64,000 nucleotides of DNA, taken from positions 11,624,082 through 11,688,081 of the forward strand of contig NC_067207.1 in NCBI RefSeq assembly GCF_026262505.1, in the 5' to 3' direction. Origin of the DNA: Trichomonas vaginalis G3 (Eukaryota > Parabasalia > Trichomonadida > Trichomonadidae). The notes below the pieces were generated by a model that worked only from the letters and a program-made list of their open reading frames with translations, was not told the DNA's origin and made no database searches. This document shows positions 28,706 through 41,500 of this stretch, in pieces. Position 1 is the first letter of the stretch. The number at the start of each line of letters is the position of its first letter. Both the position numbers and the translations under genes were made by a program.

Positions 28706-29126
28706 TTAGAACATTTCTGGGTCAATGTCAATGTTCTCTTCCTCTTTAGGAGCAAACACTGGCTTAGACTCTAAAATCTTTTTACCCAATTTACCTTGAA
28801 CTTCAACTATCTTAGACTCATAATATTCATAGTCGTCTGCTTTCTTTGGTTCATAAGGTATAACAAGTTTGTATGCTTTACCTTCTTTAAGGTTTGAGAA
28901 CTTTCTGTCAAAATTTTTCTTTGACTGCTAACAAACCTTCTATGTCTAAGTCTTCAAATTTCGCACCATTTTTAGTCACAATAGCAAACTTAACTGGTTC
29001 GATGTTCCAAACTTTGTCAAATGTAGACTTTTCAAAATTGTAGAAGTAAACATTCAATATATGAATGTGGTCTAGTTCTTCTTTGACTTCTGTCATGTAC
29101 TTGTTGACTGAAATATATTTCGTCAT
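28706..29126 (-). pseudogene. Small replication-associated gene of element 1, broken
   Basis: Starts MTKYISVNKYMTEVKEELDH at 29126 and covers about 140 codons to an acidic end. The beta-rich first half and its place just after the helicase suggest a single-strand-DNA-binding or helicase-partner protein, which is only a guess. Broken, about one break. Confidence 0.45.
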
Positions 29127-29158
29127 TTCTATCGGATAAAAAAATATTTTTTTTAAAT

Positions 29159-30393
29159 TTACTCATAAAAATTTTCTTTGTATATACGCCGTTCTGAACA
29201 TCTAAAAGACTTTTGACATTTTGCCAAGAATGTACGTTTAGAAGCTGCCATATAACCATACTCTTGACAATATTGTTTATATGAATCGTACAATGACCTT
29301 TCATCTAAACACTCAAAGTTAGTCTCATCTATAAACAGTTCATATACACTCTTGTTTGCTTCTAACAATGTTTGTCTTTCTTCGGTATGTGGAATTTGTC
29401 TTGGATTGAACTTAGAAATATCTAATGTCATGAAATATGAGAACAAGTGGTTGTAAAAGTTAGGTGTCAAAGTTTCTGCTAAGTCGTCAAAATATTCTGT
29501 ATCTTGCATATGAGAATCTGACGTTCTGACAACTACATATCTTCTGTCAGAACTTTCTAACTTCATCGGAACAACATTGTTTGAAACCATGATGAAATTT
29601 GCAACATTTTCACAAACTCTTTGGTCTTTATATTTTCTTTCAACAACTCCAACTTGTCTGTTATAAGACTCTTCAAAGCATCTGAGTTTAAAACCTTTGT
29701 TGTATCTATACTTTGAAGTTCGTTACATACTATAAGTTTCATATTCTCTATTGAAGAGTTAAATTTACCGCAGATGTTTTCTAAGTTTGTCATATTAGGG
29801 TTCGAATAGCCCTCTAACAGTTTGCACAAAATATCTGTAAAAAGAAAGTGTTCTTACCAGTTCCTTGTTTTCCAATTATAATGAGAGCAGTTTCATTTTT
29901 AGCACTTGGATGTTGTAAGATGTTTGCAAACCAACATAAGATATACTCATAGACTCTTTCGTTTCCATTGCATATAATTTCTTTGACTGGTCTAACCAAG
30001 CTTCTATAACATTTTCTTTCCATTCTACTTGTTCATATTTATATCCAGTGAAGATAAATAGAATTTTGGAGATGGTGTATAGAACTTTATACCACGAACT
30101 GAAAAAATCTTCTAACTTTGACAATAAAATATCCCAAGCATCTAACATCTTCATACCAACTTGTACGACTTTTATTTTCTTAAGTTTCTGTCTACATTCT
30201 TGTTCTGAAACTATGGTTGCTCTTGGTTTGTTAAAGACAACATCCCATTCTTTCATGACATAACATTCTGGGGCAGAGTCGACATAAATGACTAAACGTT
30301 TCAAATTCTCGACTGCTTTGTTATAGTCTCTAAATGGACACATATTTCTGAAGCTTGGAAGTCATAAAAATCTGAAACGTCTATTCTGTACAT
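29159..30393 (-). pseudogene. Superfamily 3 helicase gene of element 1
   Basis: Contains the SF3 Walker A (IIIGKQGTGKNTFF), the strand ending in the motif C asparagines (VSNNVVPMK), and the DRRYVVVRTSD block, all matching the helicase of element 2. SF3 helicases unwind the genome of small DNA viruses at replication start. Upstream parts resemble the D5-type linker (WDILLSKL). It starts MYRIDVSDFYDFQAS just inside the right terminal repeat. Broken, with several breaks. Confidence 0.8.
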
Positions 30394-30421
30394 TTTTATA
30401 AAAATAAAAAAAAAATATTTT

Positions 30422-31112
30422 TTATTCTTGACTTTGTTGTTGCATTTGTTCCATTTGTTGGCATTTTGTTGTTCTTGAGCTATTTGTTGTTTGAAGTTGT
30501 TCTTGTAGTACAATACTTTCACCAGTTGCATCTTCCAATTCGAAACTTTCTGCCGTCATTGACAAATACATAGGACATAAAAGTTTTACAGGAACAAAGT
30601 TTGCGTCAACTAAGGTTAAGTTTATGTTTGCTAAAGTGTTTGAGTTTACTAAAGCTGAAAACTCTGCATTCGAATGAACAATAGGCAAACCAGCAGAGAA
30701 AGTGTTGTTTATACGCATGAGTATCTTTTGGTCATAGTAGTTTCTGTCGATATTCGAATAGCACTTTGAACCTAAGTTTGAAACAATATATAAATAGGTG
30801 TGCTTAAAGTCAATGGAACAGATAGACCTTGTATGACACCTTTTCCTGTTATAGGAAACTGTTGGTAGTAAAAACCAGATATAAGTTTTGTATTATAGCT
30901 CATATCGTTTATAGTAAACTCAGTCGGACATCCAAACATAATGAAACCTGCTCTAGTTGCAGCACATGTTACATCCGTCCTTAAAGTATTAAATAAGTCA
31001 AAAAACCTGTTGGTGGTATATCTGAGTAAGTATCTTCAAAGAAGTATTTTTTACCATTCACAACAACAAAGTCTTCTGGTGTCAAAAGAGCAAAACAGGC
31101 TTTAGTCGTCAT
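30422..31112 (-). pseudogene. Penton-like protein gene, right copy
   Basis: Mirror of 19728-20417 with the same ANINLTLVDANFVPVKLL block and Gln-rich tail. Broken, a few breaks. Confidence 0.6.
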
Positions 31113-31117
31113 TGTGT

Positions 31118-31228
31118 TTAAGTTAGTTTACAATATCGTCCTTGAGGACTTTGTAAGTTTGTTGTTATAGAATTATATGACTCAGGGTTTTTAGTCGTAA
31201 TAGTATAAACCACTATGTCTTCTGCCAT
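31118..31228 (-). CDS. 36-residue peptide, right copy
   Basis: Mirror of 19612-19722, open, starting MAEDIVVYTITTKNPESYNS. Its conservation in both repeats mostly reflects repeat identity, so it is weak evidence for a gene. Confidence 0.35.
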   Translation of the reverse strand: MAEDIVVYTITTKNPESYNSITTNLQSPQGRYCKLT

Positions 31229-31811
31229 TTACTTAGCAAGTAAATTTTAATGAAATGTTTGGTCGTCAAATATTTTATGACGTCTGGGAAACTATACTTT
31301 AAGTTCAACGTTTCACCTCCTTTCATAACGTATATCTTGTCAATGACATTGTATGAAACACCACAGCAACTAATGTCGGGTTCTATTTCTTTGATGTTTA
31401 TATCGTCTGCCTCTGTCAAAAGTTTCAATAGTTCTTTCAAAATTTCATGAGGTGCGATGACATACGAGTTCACTTTTACAGGGTTGTGTTCGACCAAGTT
31501 TAACATTATACCCAAAGCCTGACAAATCTTCTCCTGAGTTTTAAGTTTGTCTTTAAGTTGTTGGTAGTCGTTTCGAATATCTGCAACAGAACTTAAGTCT
31601 CTGCAACTTCAGGGTATGTTGGTTGTTCTTTTACAGGAACTATTGTTATACCATCTTCGTCTTCGTATGGTTTCCCCACTTCAACATCTCTTTCTTTGAC
31701 ATTGACAACAACACTTTGACTGTTTGTTTGAGTTGGTGAATTTAACTTCACATCTGCCACCGCCATTAAACCTTTTGAAACACTTACGCTTCTATTTTTC
31801 GGAAATGACAT
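31213..31811 (-). pseudogene. Helper gene, right copy
   Basis: Mirror of 19027-19627, starting MSFPKNRSVSVSKGLMAV and ending LSKWQKT. A CCGVSYNVIDKIYVMKGGET block is well kept here. Broken, about one break. Confidence 0.5.
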
Positions 31812-31829
31812 TTTACTTCGAATAAAAAG

Positions 31830-32249
31830 ATGGACGTATTGAGTATCTCTTCGAATTGAAGCAAACAAAGTTACACACACAAACAATACAAATACATTGA
31901 CAGAATAGTTCTTTACACAAACAATGGAAAATGTTATAGAATAGCAGTCTTTGCTGAACCAAAATATTTTCATTAAAGCAAAGAAAGTTGGTATAACTGA
32001 AATGGTGAAAGTTCTTGAAGCAGACAAAAATATAACTTCAAAACTTACAGATATTTCTAAAGGTAAGTTTATAATACAATTATTATGTCAAAACTGGCGT
32101 ACTGTCAATATTTGAGAGAGAAGTCAGTTCAAGAACAACTTACTGACCTGCTGCCAAAAATCTGCTCGATGGAAGCTGTCGTTATTTACCAATCTGAGGA
32201 GCCCCAGCAGGTTTCATCGAACGAATCTTCAAAAGAGCATCTTCCGTGA
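31830..32249 (+). pseudogene. Small antisense gene, right copy
   Basis: Mirror of 18589-19008, again overlapping the 3' end of the capsid gene on the other strand. Broken. Confidence 0.45.
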
Positions 32250-33751
32250 AAAGTGCTATTGGTTTTGTAAACTTCTTTGCTTTCAATTCATCTGGACCGT
32301 CTCTGTCACCAGTTATATTGTATTTGAACTGAACCAACAGTTGAAATACCACCCATAAAAGTCTTCTGAGTCAGCAAATGGAATGCCAAGCCAAAAGTTT
32401 GAACGGTCTCCATTTGTATATTGAGTTTTTTGACCTCCTGTATGAGTCCATACTTTCACATATGGCATAATAGAACTTTGCATTTCAGGGTTAATGGTTG
32501 TTGTGAAGTTGTTGTTAAAGTTCATAGCATCTAATGTCAAGTTGTATGACCTCATATCCTCAACTGTAGAATATTCTTCTCTTGGATAATATTTGCCATC
32601 TATGTTTATATGGTATTTAATACCAGGGTTGTAGAAGCAAGAATAGTCATTTATAGTTCGTCTGAACAGTACAAACATAGTATCTGCATGTTTCATTGCA
32701 GTTGTTAAAGCAATATCTGTTCTTGCACCTGGGTCAGCACTTTGGTTTCCAACTTCACCTGCAAAGTCTTTGACAGATATTTGGTGTATAGGGAACATAA
32801 GTGGAACTGCAATATATTTGGCAGCTAAAGCATTTGAAATATCTGGGTCCAACATATAGACTGCAAGTCTGCTTTCTATTCTCTTGCATTCAAACTTTTC
32901 GCATGTGAACTTAACTGGGTCCCAAGCATCTCCAGCAGCATTGAAATAATAGTTTACTTCAGTGTTGAGGTTTGAGAAACCAAAGTCTAAGTCAACTTTG
33001 TTTTTGCAAAAGTCGGCGAATGACATTTTATTTGTTCCCACTACTTCTGTAAGAGTGAATGGGTCTTGTGTTGGTGCAATGACTAAGTTATTTTTGCTTG
33101 GAGTAAGTTCGATAGAAATTTTTCCTGCCCAGTTTGGCAAGTATCTTAAAAACCTGAAGATGAGGAAAGATGACAAAGGAACTCTAAGTTTCAGTTTTAC
33201 TTTGGTTACTGCTGCTGCAGTTTGTCCAGAAAGGTCAACATAAACTCCTGGAACGTTAGGGTCAAGTCTTCTTATTTTCTCAATAGTTGCATACTGGTCT
33301 GTTTGTTCTCTAGCTTGTGGTTGTACTGAGTTTCTCAAAGCGAACCATTCATAGTTTGCCCATGTTACTGTTTGAACTAAGTCAGAGTTAGAATATATCT
33401 TATATCCCATGAAAACTTCTGGAGCATATTGGTATCCGACATAGAAAATTCCATTGCAACCTTTCTTGTCAGACAACTTGGCAGAAGGTTTTATTTCAAT
33501 GTCTTGTTCCACGTATAAGAATGAGTTGTCAATAGAAATAATATGAAACCTGTCGCAAGCAATATCTACTGTTGTTGAAGAACCTTCTCCAAACTCACCT
33601 ACATTTCCATAAGAAACAGCAGTTGTATATTCGTAAGTTCCAGGAACTATTTCTGACCTTCTAATGGCATTGTCGCATTCGTTATACCATTCGAAACATT
33701 TCCATTCATAGCATCCAAAACTGTTGGCGTTATATTCTGAGCGGCGTACAT
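32140..33751 (-). pseudogene. Major capsid protein gene, right copy
   Basis: Mirror of 17088-18695. About 400 codons of the middle are open and near-identical to the left copy, including KLRVPLSSFLIFRFLRYLPN. Broken near both ends, a couple of breaks. Confidence 0.75.
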
Positions 33752-33783
33752 TTCATATGAGTAAAAATATAGAATAGTTGGAT

Positions 33784-36700
33784 TTATATGTCATAATAGA
33801 ACCCACGTGGACCAAGCTTTACTTTCTTCCTGACTGAGTTTTTAACTCTTCTTTTTCCTTCATTGCCCTCTGCTTGAAGTTGTTGCATCTTTGCATTATG
33901 TTCATCTAGTATGTTGCAAATTTCCCATGTCCTTTTTGCCTTTTGGCTCTGGTCGCCCATCTCAGGTAACCTATATCCTAGAAAGAGTTTGTCATAGTTT
34001 GTATTTGAGTCTTTGCGTATTGTTTGCATGACTCTTTCCTGAGTTTCCGGTTCAAGCTCTTCAAACAGTGCCTGTCCATATGGAATAAGCTCGTTTCCAA
34101 ATATATGTTTTTGTAGCCATTCTGGTTTTCTTTCCATGTTACCAACTATATCTTTTGTGAATGGGAAAGCTTTTACCCAATCTTTCAGTCTTGCGTCGTT
34201 TATTTCTGTAGTTGGTTTTATTTTGTCAAGGAACATGTTTTTCAATACTAACATTTCATTTGGTACTGTCCATTTGAGTTTTCTTAAATATTCATCCCTT
34301 CTCGGTTCATTGTCTGCAAAGTAAGTTTTTATGACATTTTGTAAACTTTCGTTTGCAAGGTCATGTACAATAGGTTCTCTTCCTTCGCTCTCCCTAACTT
34401 TCTTTCTAAACTCTTCACCAAATATACCATCTCTATGGTTCTGTGTAGTTCTTTGAGATAAATGTTCTAGAACGTCAGGTGTTATATTTCCATCAGCCAT
34501 GTTCATTTCATACTGGTCCAAAATATCTGCATGTTTCATATCTTTCAATGGCATTAAAGCCGCGCTTAAAATACCAGCTATATCTGGTTCACCATTGACT
34601 TCCATTGCGTCTACAACTTCTTGGAATTGAGGTTGTAAGTTTATGAACCACCTATCCGGGTTAGCTTTATGACCCCATCTCATTGTAGTTCCATCGTCTG
34701 CAGAAACAAAAGTAGGTTTGTTTCCATCTTGGTTAGGTTCTGAATGAACTTTAAACAATGTTTCATTTCTATATGTTTTCTTGAAATTTAACCTTTTATT
34801 TTCACCGAGTTCATCCGAAGATTGAACGTTAAATGCTCGTAAGTAAAAAGGGTTGTTGTATTTGTGTACATTTTTTTTCAGTTCTTCCATTCTATGCTGA
34901 ATATTTTCATCTGGTGCTGGAGTCTTTTGTATGTCGGCAAACATTTTTCGATATTCTTCTACTATGTCAGCCGAATTTTTTTTAGACTCTTGGAAAGATT
35001 CCATATTCACCTCATACTCTTGTTGAGGGTCAAGATTTTTCGGCTGTTCCAAATCTTCATCTAGTTCTGTGAAGTTAGTTTCCAAAGGAGGGACTTGTTC
35101 GTTTCCTTCAGGCTCTTCTAGCTGTTGTTGCTGAACTATTTCTTCCATGTCTGGTTGTATCTGAACTATTTCTTCCTGTGGAGTTTCTTGTACCTCATCT
35201 GCTGGCATTTCATATATTCCGAGACCGTTTTCAACAATTTCCCTATCTACGTCATCCGCATTCATAAGCCTTTGTTCTTTCGTTCCGTCTCCTTTTTTTA
35301 CGCGTTTCATGACGAAAGTTGAATTGTCATTTAGCTCTGACATCAAATATCTCGGAGTAAATTCGTTCATGTCATTTGGATGATATGCTATTAAATCATA
35401 TCCCTTAGCGAGCTTGTATTTTCCAGGTTTGAGATTATATCCGTTTTGGTGCTGAGCCATAAAGCTAAATAGGTTCGGGTCAGTATTTCCATCCTTGAAC
35501 TTTCCAATAGCTTCTTTATATCTGTCACTAAAGTCAACAGTATCTGGGAAACCACACTCTTCTTTAAGCATTTTTAAGAATTCTTGGTTTCCTTGTTCTC
35601 TACTTCTTTTATGTCCTTGCTCTGTTTGTGGTTGTTGTTGTGCAGGGTTTTGAACTGTTGGTTGCTGTGCAGGGTTCTGAACTGTTGGTTGCTGTGCTGG
35701 TTGTGGAGGTGGTTGTTGTGCAGGGTTTTGAACTGTTGGTTGCTGTGCAGGGTTCTGAACTGTTGGTTGCTGTGCTGGTTGTGGAGGTGGTTGTTGTGCA
35801 GGGTTTTGAACTGTTGGTTGTTGTGCATGCCTGTGTCTGTGTCCATGTGACGATGTAAATGTTTTAGGTAGTCCTGGTGCAGGTGCTTCTCTTGGAGGGT
35901 TTGGTGGTATATAAGTTCCACCAGCTGGCACATATGTTCCATCTGCAGCGTAATGTCCTACCTGACTTTTCGTTTTTAAGAAAGCATTTACTAGGTCTGT
36001 TTTGGTCTGTTGTAACTCTTTTTCTTGACTTTTCACAACAGTTGCTCTAACGGCGTCATAGGCACTTTGAACTGCCTGTCTCGTTGCTGCATCTGTTATT
36101 TTCGTCATATTTTGTGCTACTTCTTTTAACTCTTTGTCGAAACCTTCAGACTTCAGTTTCTTTCCAGATGAGAAGTCGTTCACTTGTTTCACCTTACTAT
36201 GAAGAGCTTCGAAAGCGTTCTTAAAGTCAGCATTTGTTAAAGCTTCATTTGAACTATCTTCATCCGCTTGTATTTTTGTCCTTATTGACCCTATGAGTTG
36301 GGCTGCTTTAGCGTTGGCTTGGGCATCTAACCAGTCATTGTTAGCTTTTATATATTCTGCGCTTTTCATTGCCTTTTGCATGGCTGCGTCGTTATTTTTA
36401 CTTTCTTGTGCTAAGTTTTCATACTGTACGGTTTGGTTTTGCAACTGTAAAAGTTTTTCTGCCTTTACATTTGCTTCAACTTCTTTTTATACTCATCGCT
36501 ATCCATATATGTCTTCAGGGCTTTTTGTTTTATCTCTTCATCTTTCAGTATTTTATATTGAGTAGTATGGTTTTTCAAATTTATGACATCTTGTTCCATT
36601 TTTGCTACTTCTGCTGCTTTTTCTGACACTTTTTTTCGCATATTCCTCTGTACTTAGTTCTTTCAGTTGTTCTTCTTTCTTCTTTTTCTCTACGTTTAAC

Positions 36701-37083
36701 TCATTGAGTTTCTTTGTGTGTCTGTCATATTCTAGTTTCTTTTCGTTTTCACTTATTTGCTTCTGTATGTCTATGTTTGACTTTTTGACATCTGTTATTT
36801 GATTTTTGAGTGAACTCAAATTCATTTGACTTTGAGGGTTATAGGCTGTTCCGTCTGCAGCTCCACCATAGCCTGCCATTTTCGCTAAAAGTGCCGCTCT
36901 TAAACCTCCACTCTGTGCACCAACAACTCGGTTTAAAAGCATAGGATTGCTTGACATTTGTTGCAACATAGTGGGGTCATTCAGCATTTGTTGTTGCAAC
37001 TGTTGTTGTGGTGTCAGTTTTACTATTGGATGTTTCAATGCTCTCTTCCTCTTACGTATATTCTTACGTAGCTTACGTGGCAT
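33784..37083 (-). pseudogene. Large Q-rich virion-type protein gene, right copy
   Basis: Mirror of 13761-17055. Here the longest open stretch is 886 codons (33784-36444), covering the coiled coil, the AQQPTVQNPAQQPPPQP repeats and the whole C-terminal part. That part is split into several frames in the left copy, so the gene family is clearly one long protein. Broken, about two breaks. Confidence 0.65.
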
Positions 37084-37189
37084 TTTAAGTGAAGTTAAAA
37101 AGCGGTTTTTGACAGATGTTTTATTGTGACTTCTTCGTAAAGACTTTGTTGAGATTTCTTCGTAAATGAGTGTAAATGACCAAAAAATA

Positions 37190-38085
37190 ATGTTTATGTT
37201 AGAATGTTAGATCTAACACCTTTTCTAACATGTTTTCTAACATCGTAGAAAACTCATGAATTTCTTCGTAAAGACTTTGTTAAGACTTCTTCATCTAATT
37301 TCTCATGAACTTTCTTGTCTATGTTTTGTTAAGATTTCTTCGTAAATGTTTTGTTAAGATTTCTTCGTAAATGTTTTGTTGAGATTTCATCGTAAATGAC
37401 CCTAGTAGTATATTTTTGGTGTAAATTTCATGAAAATTCAAGAGTTTTAGACCATGTTAGAAAACATGTTAGAAAACATGTTAGATCTAACATTCTACCC
37501 TAAAATATATTTTTGGTGTAAATTTCATGAAAATTCAAGAGGGTAGAAAAGAGGTTAGAAAAGAGGTTAGATATACCCTTCTACCCTAAAATATATTTTT
37601 GGTGTAAATTTCATGAAAATTCAAGAGGTTAGAAAAGAGGTTAGATATACCCTTCTACCCTAAAATATATTTTTGGTGTAAATTTCATGAAAATTCAAGA
37701 GGGTAGAAAAGAGGTTAGAAAAGAGGTTAGATATACCCTTCTACCCTAAAATATATTTTTGGTGTAAATTTAATGAAAATTCAAGAGTTTTAGACCATGT
37801 TAGAAAACATGTTAGAAAACATGTTAGATCTAACATTCTAACATAAACATTATTTTTGGGTCATTTACACTCATGAACTTTCTTGTCTATGTTTTGTTAA
37901 GACTTCTTCGTAAAGACTTTGTTAAGACTTCTTCGTAAATGTTTTGTTAAGACTTCTTCGTAAATGTTTTGTTAAGACTTCTTCGTAAATGTTTTGTTAA
38001 GACTTCTTCGTAAATGTTTTGTTAAGACTTCTTCGTAAATGTTTTGTTAAGACTTCTTCGTAAAGACTTTGTAAAGACTTCATTT
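37190..38085 (-). repeat. Palindrome and 25-bp repeats of the right terminal region
   Basis: Mirror of 12755-13660: TGTTAGATCTAACA blocks at about 37190-37850, then about eight 25-bp units to 38085. No gene from 37084 to 38166. Confidence 0.8.
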
Positions 38086-38141
38086 ATACTCATTCATCCT
38101 CAGGGCTAGAAGGCACGAAGTGCCTGGAAGCCCCACTCCCT

Positions 38142-38166
<25 letters not shown>

Positions 38167-38172
<6 letters not shown>

Positions 38173-38189
38173 GATTAACAATCATATAA
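38167..38189 (+). repeat. Right flank of element 1: ATATAA plus second target repeat
   Basis: ATATAA (38167-38172) directly abuts the terminal T-run; then G and ATTAACAATCATATAA (38174-38189). The simplest reading is a target with a pre-existing 17-bp tandem repeat into which the element inserted with a 6-bp duplication. Confidence 0.7.
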
Positions 38190-38580
38190 CATTGTCATTT
38201 TTCATAAAATGAAGGTCGAAAAATGGCGACTATTCAAAAAATGAAATGTTTTGGGGAGCAGTGGATCTAGTATCTATATCTAATGTAATTTCAATTGGCT
38301 TAAAGATAATGGCATTATCTCCTTTTTGAAAAATTTTTCATATCGATATCCCTTCATATTCGCCTGTAGTGGGAGTATATATAACAAGACGATGGAATGA
38401 ACGTTTTTGGCATATGCACTTTCAGATTATGCATATAACTAAGAAAAATCAATATAAGACTGATTTCGATATCAATATTGTCCACAAGATACCAGCTATT
38501 TATAGGGGTTTGTAATAGAGAATCGAGATCTTGAATTTACAAATTGAGGGGAAAACGATTACAAGATTTTAGCCAAAGAA
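38190..38580. other. Host intergenic region before the listerin-like gene
   Basis: Before the insertions this sequence would have lain directly upstream of the ankyrin gene start at 11718, so it may hold both that promoter and the one for the listerin-like gene. TCATTTTA on the minus strand near 38205 is a possible initiator for the ankyrin gene. I see no clear initiator at 38560-38580. Confidence 0.4.
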
Positions 38581-41500
38581 ATGGATCTTTCTCATCGACT
38601 TCCATATCCAGATCCAGACGTCTATCTTAATATTTTCTCAGATGGTAACATAAAGAGCTGCTATCGAGATCTTTACGCAAAATACGGAAAAAAAATTACA
38701 ATAGCCATGGGAAAAATCACAAAAGAAATACAAAATCTTGATGAAACAGAAGTTTTTGCATGCTTTAATGCTGCAAGGATTTGTATTTTTAACAATTCTC
38801 CAAAAATTCGTCGAGATGCACTTTTTTTAATTGCTGAAATATCAAAAACTTACTTGACAGAGCATACATTACCTTACTTTTTGATTCTTGCACATGATGA
38901 TAATGCTCAAATCAAACAAGACGCTTCCAAGGCTTTGGCTGCAATTTCTAGAAAAATTGGTGGCCTTAAGAAAGCAAAAGAAATCGTTATTTCGGCTTTA
39001 GGATCTATGGGTGCGACAGCCTTTAACAGAGAAAACTTAATTGACCCAGAAGAAATTCTTGGAAAATCTAGGATCGCAGGAAGTGTTTGCTTATCATCAT
39101 CACAGATTCTAGGTGTTATGATGGATGATCTCAAGCAAAATGAGAAAGCAGAACTGCTCCAATACATCAGAAAAGCAACAGAAGGATTATACGACACTCT
39201 CAATGACATTCAAAACTCTTCGAACGATACATTGTTTTATTCACCACGATTACGATCGGCCTTATACAAATTACACTATGAAGCTCTTCCGATTCCGAAA
39301 TGTCCACATCCATTAGTAGAAAAGCTTCTTTTGGAAATAGATCCGCAATGCATGAAAGTGGCTGCACAATTAATACCAAAATTATGCAAAGAAGACCAAT
39401 GGAAACTTTTTATTCAAAATCCATTATATTTGAACGAGTTTTACAAAGAATTTCTTGCAAATTGTGATGACTCTACTATCAATATTTCATTGAGCCGCAA
39501 TTTGTCCCAAGAAAATATGACAAATGCTATAAATTTACTCATCAAAAATAATTTTCAGAATATTGATGTAGTTGCCATATGCAACAATCCATACGTATGG
39601 AGTATATTACCAGAGAAGCTAATTCGTGATGTTATTAAGTGCGCAAACACAATAAATCCGAAAAATGTAATTCTTTATTCGAAATACTTTGATAATATAC
39701 AGCAAATACGTTTCCCAGATAAGTCATTACCAGAAGAAATGGCAGCAGCCCTCATTTCCGTTGCAAAAACAACAGATATTAATTATATCGAGCAGCAATG
39801 GCCAAATGCCACCAACAACTGTATAAGGATATGGAACAAATCCCCTAAAACAGATTGGTGGAGCGATATCTTGAAAGAAAATTTGAGATATTACATTGAA
39901 GACGACTGTGGCGCGATATCCATGGCAGTTCCCGTATCAGAATCATCCAATTTCGCAAATTTGGTCGCAGAAGTTGTAATTGATCGATTAAATAAAGGCC
40001 AAGAAGTTACAGATGATATGTGGTACGCAACAGCAATAACAGATCCGTTAATTGACGTTATCATTAAGCTTAATCCAAATATCCAGATCGAAGCAACCAA
40101 GAAACAGGACATTTATACTGCAATTTATCAAAATATTATTATTAATACAGATGAAAGCGAAGCTGGTGAACTTATCGGCCATATCTCATTATCATCACAA
40201 ACTTCCTTGATGGAATTCCCTAATAGCTATGACTTTTTGTCTCATTTCTTCAAAGTTGTCTCAATTGCAGATGTTCCAGAGGACATAGAGCTTCAATACC
40301 TCAAAGACTACTTCGAAATATCATACTCAGACTTCCTCCTTCACGTTTTCCTTGGAAAATTCGATGCAAGTATTTTAGATTCTTCAATTTCGAAATTTGT
40401 ATATTCTATACCTTTCGAAAGACGTCAGAATCTCCTCAGCCAGTCAATCCGCAACCAATTTATCGAAAATTCCGTAATTTTGCTGATTTCTGCAGATGAA
40501 AATGACAGAAATAAGCTCAAAATCGATGAATGCGATATCCTAGCACCGTATCTATCGATGATGAATATAGATTACGACTGGAAATCCGATTTTGCCAAGT
40601 TTTGCCGCGGAGAAAAAATTGATATCTCAAATTTCAAAGGTTCAATGGAGGAACTGCTATGGATAGCCACAAAAGAAAATTGTCCACAGTATATAAGTAA
40701 CATTTGCGCATCAATTTTCCCTGTTTCTCTATCTATTAACTTCCATCTTTTCATTTCAGCACTTTTGAATACAGATATCGAAACAACCAAGTTCAGAGAG
40801 TTATTGGATACAGCTCTGCAGTCATTAGATAACTTGACTCCTTTAGATCCTCAAACTGTTTTAATTTTAAGCGACTGCTTCGCGAAAATGTCCTTACTAC
40901 AAGCAGACGAGCTCATTTCCTTCTGCTCTTCAGTAAGCTCATTACTCGCTTCCCAACATGTCCCTTCAATCGTCTCTTGTTTACACCATTCAATTCCATT
41001 TTTCTTACAAAAAGTGACACGCGAAAAATGGATTGAATTGAGAAATTCACTTAGCCAAGGCCCTGTATCTGGTCTCATTGAATTTGATAGCATTATATCG
41101 GAAATGTTCTCAGAAGATGATTTGTCGATGTTTAGAGACTTTCCAAGCGCTGCTTCAAGATTTTACGCGAATTTCAACAAGAAAGATGAGCTGAAAGACT
41201 TATTATCAGGACTCTCCCACCAGATGATAGAAGATGAACTCAAGAAAGCCCAGAATTATACAATAGAAAACATATTAATCTCAGTAGATGTAAATTCTCA
41301 TACAATTCATGCGGAAAGTATATCTACAGATGATCCATTTACACTCGATGTAATTATTCCTGACATCTATCCACTCGAAACTCCTCTTTTCCGCGTGTCT
41401 TCCATAGGAAAAGAAAAACTTACACAAGATGCAAGGGATGAAGTGAAGAAAGAGTGCATGAGACAGGATGGAATCTTCGCAGCTATCTCAACATGGGCTG

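Larger units (their letters stand above)
12669..38166. mobile_element. Virus-like element 1: Polinton-like element with 7.7-kb inverted terminal repeats
   Basis: The element is about 25.5 kb, bounded by an A-run and a matching T-run and flanked by ATATAA. A six-base duplication is the size made by Maverick/Polinton integrases. Each end carries the same 7.7-kb module: repeats, a large Q-rich protein gene, the major capsid gene, an antisense small gene, a helper gene and a penton-like gene. The unique centre (about 20.4-30.4 kb) holds HNH, KilA-N and GIY-YIG proteins, two related small proteins, a packaging ATPase and a superfamily 3 helicase. I see no rve integrase and no DNA polymerase B. It is broken, with about fifteen to twenty breaks overall. 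The two ends are nearly identical, so the insertion is young or its ends are kept alike by conversion. Confidence 0.85.
30415..38166 (-). repeat. Right inverted terminal repeat of element 1
   Basis: Inverted copy of 12669-20424 with very few base differences and some small length differences. It ends with the hairpin AGGCACGAAGTGCCT (38111-38125), CCCCACTCCC and a run of T. Confidence 0.9.
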
